From assembly GCF_004803505.1 (NCBI RefSeq), contig NZ_SSWH01000001.1, positions 248,001 to 312,000 of the forward strand: DNA of 64,000 nt. The letters run 5' to 3'. A model generated the notes under the pieces. The model was not told where the DNA came from and ran no database searches. It saw nothing but the letters and a program-made list of their open reading frames with translations. Source of the stretch: Arthrobacter echini. Lineage in GTDB: Bacteria; Actinomycetota; Actinomycetes; Actinomycetales; Micrococcaceae. Positions 58,833 to 64,000 of this stretch are shown here, in pieces. The position numbers and the translations under genes are program-made. Position 1 is the stretch's first letter. Each line of letters begins with the position of its first letter.

Positions 58833-60311
58833 GTGGAACAGCTCGACGACTCGATCCTGCAGGCGACCCGCAAGGTCATCGCCGTGCACATCAACTACCC
58901 GAGCCGGGCCGCCCAGCGCGGTCGCACTCCGGCCCAGCCCTCCTACTTCCTCAAACCCCCCTCTTCTCTCGCCCTCTCCGGAACGAGCGTCGAACGTCCC
59001 GCCGGATGCGAACTGCTCGGCTTCGAGGGCGAGATCGCTCTCGTGATCGGAACGCCCGGACGCCGGATCCAGCCCGCCGACGCCTGGCGGCACGTCGCCT
59101 GGGTCACGGCGAGCAACGATCTCGGCGTCTACGACCTCCGGTACGCCGACAAGGGCTCCAATCTGCGCTCCAAGGGCGGCGACGGCTTCACTCCGATAGG
59201 TCCCGGCCTCATCCCGGCGAGCGCCGTGGATCCAGCCGGGCTGCGCATCCGCACCTGGCTCAACGGAGAACTGGTCCAGGACGACACGACCGAGGATCTC
59301 CTCTTCCCCTTCTCCCGCCTCATCGCCGACCTGTCCCAGCTGCTGACGCTCGAGACCGGCGACATCATCCTCACCGGGACCCCGGCCGGCGCATCGGTCG
59401 CGCAGCCCGGCGACACGATCGAGATCGAGGTGACCGACACCGGCGGCATGGTATCGACCGGCCGCCTGTCCACCGCCGTGGTCGAGGGCCGGACTCCGCT
59501 CGCCGATTTCGGCGCGCGGCCGAAGGCCGACGACGCCCAGCGCGAGGAAGCCTACGGCTCGCGGGAAGCCGCCGGCCTGCCGGAAGCTCAGCCCGGTCTC
59601 AGCGCGGACCTGAAGGCGAAGCTGGAGCAGGTCGCCACCGCCACCCTCTCCTCCCAGCTGCGCAAGCGCGGGCTGAACAACGTCAGCATCGACGGGCTGC
59701 AGGCCACCCGGCCCGAGCGCCGCGTCGTCGGACTCGCCAGGACCCTCCGGTTCGTCCCCAACCGCGAGGATCTCTTCGAGACCCACGGTGGCGGCTTCAA
59801 TGCGCAGAAGCGCGCCATCGACACCGTGGGCGAGGGCGAGATCCTCGTCATGGAGGCCCGCGGCGAGAAGGGTACCGGGACCATCGGGGACATCCTGGCC
59901 CTGCGCGCCCAGGTCCGCGGCGCTGCAGCGATCATCACCGACGGCGGAGTCAGGGACTACGCGGCGGTGTCGGCGATGGAGATCCCCACCTGGTTCGCGA
60001 ACCCGCACCCGGCCGTCCTCGGCAGAAGGCACGTGCCCTGGGACACCGATGTCACCATCGCGTGCGGCGGGACCACCGTCCAGCCCGGGGACGTCATCGT
60101 GGCGGATTCCGACGGCATCCTCGTGATCCCGCCGGCACTGGCGCAGAGCGTGGCCGATGACGCGCTCGCCCAGGAACGTGAGGAGGAGTTCATCGCGCAG
60201 ATGGTCTCCGAGGGCCACGGCGTGGACGGTCTCTACCCGATGAACGCGCAGTGGCGGGCCCGCTACGAGGAGCACCTGGCCCAAGACGACGCAGGGAGTG
60301 CCGATGGGTAG
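58833..60311 (+). CDS. Fused fumarylacetoacetate hydrolase (HpaG-like) and RraA-like protein
   Basis: The first half (about residues 10-220) of this 492-residue protein is an FAH/HpaG-type domain with metal acids E65, E67 and D96 (GFEGEIAL, SNDLGVYDL). The second (about 258-480) is an RraA/HMG-aldolase-like domain with GTIGDILALRAQVRGAAAIITDGGVRDY (G352D353, R374D375), the divalent-metal and substrate pattern. HpaG proteins usually contain two FAH domains for decarboxylation and isomerisation; here the second is replaced by an RraA-like domain, whose relatives are pyruvate aldolases with oxaloacetate decarboxylase activity. A GTG with GAGGAG five bases upstream is the start. The operon promoter lies just ahead. 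Confidence 0.85.
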   Translation: MEQLDDSILQATRKVIAVHINYPSRAAQRGRTPAQPSYFLKPPSSLALSGTSVERPAGCELLGFEGEIALVIGTPGRRIQPADAWRHVAWVTASNDLGVYDLRYADKGSNLRSKGGDGFTPIGPGLIPASAVDPAGLRIRTWLNGELVQDDTTEDLLFPFSRLIADLSQLLTLETGDIILTGTPAGASVAQPGDTIEIEVTDTGGMVSTGRLSTAVVEGRTPLADFGARPKADDAQREEAYGSREAAGLPEAQPGLSADLKAKLEQVATATLSSQLRKRGLNNVSIDGLQATRPERRVVGLARTLRFVPNREDLFETHGGGFNAQKRAIDTVGEGEILVMEARGEKGTGTIGDILALRAQVRGAAAIITDGGVRDYAAVSAMEIPTWFANPHPAVLGRRHVPWDTDVTIACGGTTVQPGDVIVADSDGILVIPPALAQSVADDALAQEREEEFIAQMVSEGHGVDGLYPMNAQWRARYEEHLAQDDAGSADG

Positions 60312-60999
60312 CACGATGACCGGAACCGGCAGCAAGTCCGAGCAGGCCTACGCCGCGGTCAAGGAGCGCATCCTCGACGGTTCCTACTCCCCTGGGTACC
60401 GCCTGGTCCTCGGGAAGATCGCCGAGGATCTCGGCGTGAGCGTGGTCCCCGTGCGCGAGGCCATCCGGCGCCTCGAGGCCGAGGGCCTGGTGAGTTTCGA
60501 GCGGAACGTCGGTGCGACGGTCGCAGGTATCGACCCCACCGAGTACCTCTACACGATGCAGACGCTCAGCATCCTCGAGGGGGCGGCGACGGCTCTCTCC
60601 TCACCCCTGATCGGCGCTGCGGACCTCGCCCGGGCCCGTGCCGTGAACGAGGAGATGCGTGCCTGCCTCGAGGACTTCGACCCGGTCCGGTTCACCCGGC
60701 TCAACCAGGACTTCCACGGCATCCTCTTCGAGAACTGCCCGAACCCGCACATCCTCGATCTCGTCCACCGCGGCTGGGACCGCCTCGCCTCCCTCCGCGC
60801 GTCGACCTTCCGCTTCGTCCCGCGCCGGGCACGCGAGTCGGTCCGGGAACACGACTCCCTGCTCCAGCTCATCGACTCGGGAGCCCCGGCCGACGACGTC
60901 GAACACGCCGCCCGCCTCCACCGCAGCACCACCCTCGACGCCTACCTCGCCCTCACAGGTACAGATCCCGGCGCCGACGACAGTAAGGAGACACCATGA
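60304..60999 (+). CDS. FCD-type GntR transcriptional regulator
   Basis: This 231-residue regulator has an N-terminal winged helix (about 15-80: AYAAVKERILDGSYSPGYRL, IAEDLGVSVVPVREAIRRLEAEGLV) and an all-helical FCD domain (about 85-215) with conserved metal or ligand positions RLNQDFHGILFENC and VREHDSLLQLI. It likely binds the GTATAC palindrome at the operon promoter and responds to a pathway acid. It overlaps the fusion gene by 8 nt and HpaE by ATGA, so it is embedded in the operon. Its ATG has GCAGGGAG just upstream. Confidence 0.92.
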   Translation: MGSTMTGTGSKSEQAYAAVKERILDGSYSPGYRLVLGKIAEDLGVSVVPVREAIRRLEAEGLVSFERNVGATVAGIDPTEYLYTMQTLSILEGAATALSSPLIGAADLARARAVNEEMRACLEDFDPVRFTRLNQDFHGILFENCPNPHILDLVHRGWDRLASLRASTFRFVPRRARESVREHDSLLQLIDSGAPADDVEHAARLHRSTTLDAYLALTGTDPGADDSKETP

Positions 61000-62528
61000 C
61001 CGCTTCACCCGACACCCGCACGCACTACGTCCCCGAGGACCTTCCCACGCACATCCAGCACTACATCGACGGCGAGTTCGTCGACTCGGTCGGTGGTGCC
61101 ACGTTCGAGGTCCTCGACCCGGTGTCCAACACCACCTACGCCACCGCGGCAGCGGGCCAGCAGGAGGACATCGACGCCGCCGTGCGTGCAGCGCGCGAGG
61201 CGTTCACCAACGGACCCTGGCCACGCATGAAGCCGCGCGAGCGGGCGCGTGTGCTCAACCGGATCGCCGATGCCGTCGAGGCGCAGGAGTCCCGCCTCGC
61301 CGAACTCGAGACGTTCGACACCGGGCTGCCGATCACGCAGTCCCGCGGCCAGGCGCTCCGCGCGGCCGAGAACTTCCGCTTCTTCGCCGATCTCATCGTG
61401 GCCCAGTTCGACGACGCCATGAAGGTCCCCGGCGCCCAGATCAACTACGTGAACCGCAAGCCGATCGGCGTCGCCGGGCTCATCACCCCGTGGAACACGC
61501 CCTTCATGCTCGAATCCTGGAAGCTCGCACCCGCGCTCGCCACGGGCAACACCGTGGTCCTCAAGCCCGCCGAGTTCACCCCGCTCTCGGCGTCCCTGTG
61601 GGCGAAGATCTTCAGGGAGGCGGGACTGCCGGACGGCGTGTTCAACCTGGTCAACGGGCTCGGCGAGGACGCCGGGGACGCACTCGTGAAGCACCCCGAT
61701 GTCCAGCTGATCTCCTTCACCGGTGAGACGACCACGGGCCAGACCATCTTCCGCAACGCCGCACAGAGCCTGAAGGGCCTGTCGATGGAGCTCGGTGGCA
61801 AGTCGCCCTGCGTGGTCTTCGCGGACGCGGACATCGACGCTGCGATCGACTCGGCGCTCTTCGGCGTCTTCTCCCTCAACGGCGAGCGCTGCACGGCAGG
61901 CTCCCGCATCCTCGTGGAACGTTCCGTCTACGCCGAATTCTGCGAGAAGTACGCGGCGCGGGCGAAGTCGATCGTGGTCGGGGATCCGCACGATCCGCGC
62001 ACCGAGGTAGGCGCCCTGGTCCACCCCGAACACTTCGAGAAGGTGGCCTCCTACGTGGAGATCGGCAAGTCGGAGGGGACGCTGCTGGCCGGTGGCGGAC
62101 GCCCCGAGCACCTCCCGCACGGCAACTACATCGCACCCACGGTCTTCGCCGACGTGGCGCCCGAGGCACGCATCTTCCAGGAGGAGATCTTCGGCCCCGT
62201 CGTCGCCCTCACCCCGTTCGACACAGACGCCGAAGCCCTGGAGCTGGCCAACAACACGAAGTACGGGCTCGCCGCCTACATCTGGACGAACGACCTGAGC
62301 CGCGCCCACACGTTCGCGCAGAACGTGGAGGCCGGAATGGTGTGGCTCAACAGCCACAACGTGCGCGATCTGCGCACCCCGTTCGGCGGGGTGAAGGCCT
62401 CGGGGCTCGGTCATGAGGGTGGCTACCGGTCCATCGACTTCTACACCGACCAGCAGGCCGTGCACATCACGCTCGGTACGGTCCACACGCCGAGGTTCGG
62501 TGCCACGGATCCTGCCGCCACCGACTGA
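60996..62528 (+). CDS. hpaE: 5-carboxymethyl-2-hydroxymuconate semialdehyde dehydrogenase
   Basis: This 510-residue NAD(P)-dependent aldehyde dehydrogenase has the catalytic cysteine C299 (NGERCTAGSR), base E265 (MELGGKS) and the PWNTPF cofactor site. In the hpa pathway it oxidises the ring-cleavage semialdehyde of homoprotocatechuate to the corresponding acid. Its place directly before hpaD supports this specificity. It overlaps the GntR gene as ATGA. Confidence 0.9.
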   Translation: MTASPDTRTHYVPEDLPTHIQHYIDGEFVDSVGGATFEVLDPVSNTTYATAAAGQQEDIDAAVRAAREAFTNGPWPRMKPRERARVLNRIADAVEAQESRLAELETFDTGLPITQSRGQALRAAENFRFFADLIVAQFDDAMKVPGAQINYVNRKPIGVAGLITPWNTPFMLESWKLAPALATGNTVVLKPAEFTPLSASLWAKIFREAGLPDGVFNLVNGLGEDAGDALVKHPDVQLISFTGETTTGQTIFRNAAQSLKGLSMELGGKSPCVVFADADIDAAIDSALFGVFSLNGERCTAGSRILVERSVYAEFCEKYAARAKSIVVGDPHDPRTEVGALVHPEHFEKVASYVEIGKSEGTLLAGGGRPEHLPHGNYIAPTVFADVAPEARIFQEEIFGPVVALTPFDTDAEALELANNTKYGLAAYIWTNDLSRAHTFAQNVEAGMVWLNSHNVRDLRTPFGGVKASGLGHEGGYRSIDFYTDQQAVHITLGTVHTPRFGATDPAATD

Positions 62529-62571
62529 CCAACCCAAGCTCACCCCGTTCGCTCGACGAAGAGAGAATCCC

Positions 62572-63651
62572 GTGTCCCACAGCATCCCCACGCCCTCCGT
62601 CCCGGCACCGGATATCGTCCGCTGCGCCTACATGGAGATCGTGGTCACCGATCTGGCCCGCTCCCGCGCCTTCTACGTCGACGTGCTCGGTCTGCACGTG
62701 ACCGAGGAGGACGACGAGGCGATCTACCTGCGCTCCCTCGAGGAGTTCATCCACCACAACCTGGTGCTGCGCAAGGGGCCGGTGGCCGCCGTCGCCGCGT
62801 TCGCCTACCGCGTGCGTTCCCCCGAGGAGGTCGACGCCGCGGAGGCGTACTACCGGGAGCTGGGCTGCAGGACCGAGCGACGCTCTACGGGCTTCACGAA
62901 GGGCATCGGCGATTCCGTCCGCGTGGAGGATCCGCTGGGCTTCCCGTACGAGTTCTTCTACGACGTGGAGCACGTGGAACGCCTCACCCAGCGCTACGAT
63001 CTCTACTCCGCCGGTGAGCTGGTGCGCCTCGACCACTTCAACCAGGTCACCCCGGACGTGCCGAGGGGCCGGGCGTATCTGGAGGACCTGGGCTTCCGCG
63101 TCTCCGAGGACATCCAGGACTCCGACGGGGTCACGTACGCGGTCTGGATGCACCGCAAGCAGACCGTCCACGACACCGCCCTGACCGGCGGCGACGGACC
63201 GCGCATGCACCACGTCGCCTTCGCCACCCACGAGAAGCACAACATCATTCAGATCTGCGACAAGATGGGCGCCCTGCGGATCAGCGACCGCATCGAGCGC
63301 GGACCCGGACGCCACGGCGTGTCCAACGCGTTCTACCTGTACATCCTGGATCCGGACGACCACCGCATCGAGATCTACACCCAGGACTACTACACAGGCG
63401 ACCCGGACAACCCCACCATCACCTGGGACGTGCACGACAACCAGCGCCGCGACTGGTGGGGCAACGCTGTCGTGCCGTCCTGGTACACCGAGGCCTCCCT
63501 CGTGCTCGATCTCGACGGCAACCCGCAAGCCGTCACCGAGCGTGACGAGCGCAGTGAAATGGCGGTCACCGTGGGCGCCGACGGCTTCTCCTACACCAGG
63601 AGCGACGACGACGGCTCGCCCGAGGGCTTCAAGCTCGGCTCCCAGCTCTGA
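62572..63651 (+). CDS. hpaD: Homoprotocatechuate 2,3-dioxygenase
   Basis: This 359-residue extradiol dioxygenase has two VOC repeats. The metal ligands H155 (RLDHFNQV), H214 (RMHHVAF) and E267 (HRIEIYTQD), plus active-site H200 (TVHDTAL), H248 and Y257, fall at the numbering I recall for the Brevibacterium fuscum HPCD and Arthrobacter globiformis MndD enzymes. It opens the ring of 3,4-dihydroxyphenylacetate. Whether iron or manganese is used cannot be told from the sequence, as both enzymes share the ligand set. A GTG start is preceded by GAAGAGAGAA. Confidence 0.95.
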   Translation: MSHSIPTPSVPAPDIVRCAYMEIVVTDLARSRAFYVDVLGLHVTEEDDEAIYLRSLEEFIHHNLVLRKGPVAAVAAFAYRVRSPEEVDAAEAYYRELGCRTERRSTGFTKGIGDSVRVEDPLGFPYEFFYDVEHVERLTQRYDLYSAGELVRLDHFNQVTPDVPRGRAYLEDLGFRVSEDIQDSDGVTYAVWMHRKQTVHDTALTGGDGPRMHHVAFATHEKHNIIQICDKMGALRISDRIERGPGRHGVSNAFYLYILDPDDHRIEIYTQDYYTGDPDNPTITWDVHDNQRRDWWGNAVVPSWYTEASLVLDLDGNPQAVTERDERSEMAVTVGADGFSYTRSDDDGSPEGFKLGSQL

Positions 63652-63685
63652 CACTCCCCGCCCCCGACCGGTCAAGGACACTCCC

Positions 63686-64000
63686 ATGCTCGATCAGCAC
63701 ACCATCAGCCGGATCGCCGACGAACTGCTCGACGCCGCCCGCACGCACACCCAGGTCCCCCTGCTCACGGCGCGCTACCCGGACATGACCGTGGAGGACT
63801 CCTACGCCGTCCAGCGCCTCTGGCGCACGCGGAACGAGGAGGCGGGCCGAACGCTCGTGGGCCGGAAGATCGGCCTGACCTCGCGCGCCATGCAGGAGGC
63901 CACAGGCATCACCGAGCCCGACTACGGTGCCATCTTCGACGACATGGTCCTGGAGACCGGGGCCTCGGTGGGCTGGCACCGCTACACCCGTCCGCGCGTG
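63686..64000 (+). CDS. hpaH: 2-oxohept-4-ene-1,7-dioate hydratase, N-terminal part
   Basis: The first 105 codons of this gene are present; it runs off the window end. The sequence MLDQHTISRIADELLDAART, then VGRKIGLTSRAMQEATGITE and PDYGAIFDDMVLE match the FAH-superfamily hydratase of the homoprotocatechuate pathway, which hydrates the dienoate formed after decarboxylation and isomerisation. It follows hpaD by 34 nt in the same operon. A sister hydratase (MhpD-like) is possible but less likely here. Confidence 0.85.
   Translation, partial: MLDQHTISRIADELLDAARTHTQVPLLTARYPDMTVEDSYAVQRLWRTRNEEAGRTLVGRKIGLTSRAMQEATGITEPDYGAIFDDMVLETGASVGWHRYTRPRV

Noticed and set aside
537-60335. Many long open frames antisense or out of frame to recognised genes, for example on the plus strand over malQ and on the minus strand over the fusion gene.
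   Set aside because: They are expected in high-G+C DNA, have poor third-position bias in their own frame, and encode arginine/proline-rich or low-complexity products without similarity.
1-64000. CRISPR arrays, rRNA genes, complete insertion sequences, integrases.
   Set aside because: No regularly spaced repeats, no rRNA-like segments and no intact transposase or recombinase were seen. Only remnants occur at 21-24 kb.

Overview
The window reads as chromosomal DNA of a high-G+C actinobacterium, most likely a member of the Arthrobacter/Micrococcaceae group. The evidence is strong G/C bias at third codon positions, frequent GTG starts, mycothiol-linked DinB/MDMPI proteins, an HspR-type HAIR operator, many apparently leaderless genes (a TANNNT -10 box about 6 nt before the start codon), and a homoprotocatechuate dioxygenase whose key residues fall at the numbering I recall for the Arthrobacter/Brevibacterium enzymes. 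The species call is inference; nothing could be searched.

Region by region: 1-20.3 kb is ordinary chromosome with small transcription units. It holds a YtxH protein, malQ, an MBL hydrolase, an OFA-type MFS carrier with a 34-aa partner, an APC permease, a thioesterase, a mycothiol-dependent isomerase-like protein, a quinone-oxidoreductase-like MDR enzyme, a TauE/SafE permease, a PNPOx-family flavoprotein, PAP2, an FMN alpha-hydroxyacid dehydrogenase, two lipoproteins, a cupin, an alpha/beta hydrolase and a GH13 enzyme. Two 61-bp inverted-repeat elements bracket one lipoprotein gene. 21.1-23.9 kb is a decayed accessory patch: fragments of a YhcG (DUF1016) nuclease, a relaxase-like C-terminus in three frames, an intact Phd/RelE-type toxin-antitoxin pair with a palindromic operator, and an antisense remnant that resembles a conjugation operon. 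A GSDH-type lipoprotein, a GIY-YIG nuclease and a tRNA-Ala(CGC) follow up to 26.55 kb.

26.6-41.5 kb returns to chromosomal genes: a DHA2 exporter, an S10 peptidase, a GH15 enzyme, membrane proteins, an SDR, a flavin reductase, a fatty-acid desaturase, a CoA-ester lyase divergent from a TPP enzyme, and hsp20 behind a HAIR operator. 41.5-47.4 kb is one tightly packed operon: a membrane protein, a gluconate-2-dehydrogenase-subunit-3-like protein, a GMC oxidoreductase, an enolase-superfamily dehydratase/racemase and a TPP enzyme. It looks like an oxidative sugar or sugar-acid route without a cytochrome subunit. 47.4-51.7 kb holds an ABC/FtsX exporter divergent from a NarL-type two-component system.

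51.7-64 kb contains a glycerate kinase and an aromatic-acid locus. On the minus strand are a class A flavin monooxygenase, an IclR regulator, an MHS-type MFS transporter and a PaaK-like ligase. Divergently, on the plus strand, is a homoprotocatechuate (hpa) meta-cleavage operon: an FAH-RraA fusion, a GntR regulator, hpaE, hpaD and hpaH, the last cut by the window end. The divergent promoter region carries an IclR/PcaR-like palindrome on the monooxygenase side and a GTATAC-centred palindrome over the -10/+1 of the hpa operon, matching the two regulators encoded beside it. The logic proposed is uptake by the MFS carrier, ring hydroxylation by the monooxygenase, ring cleavage by HpaD, oxidation by HpaE, processing by the fusion protein, and hydration by HpaH.
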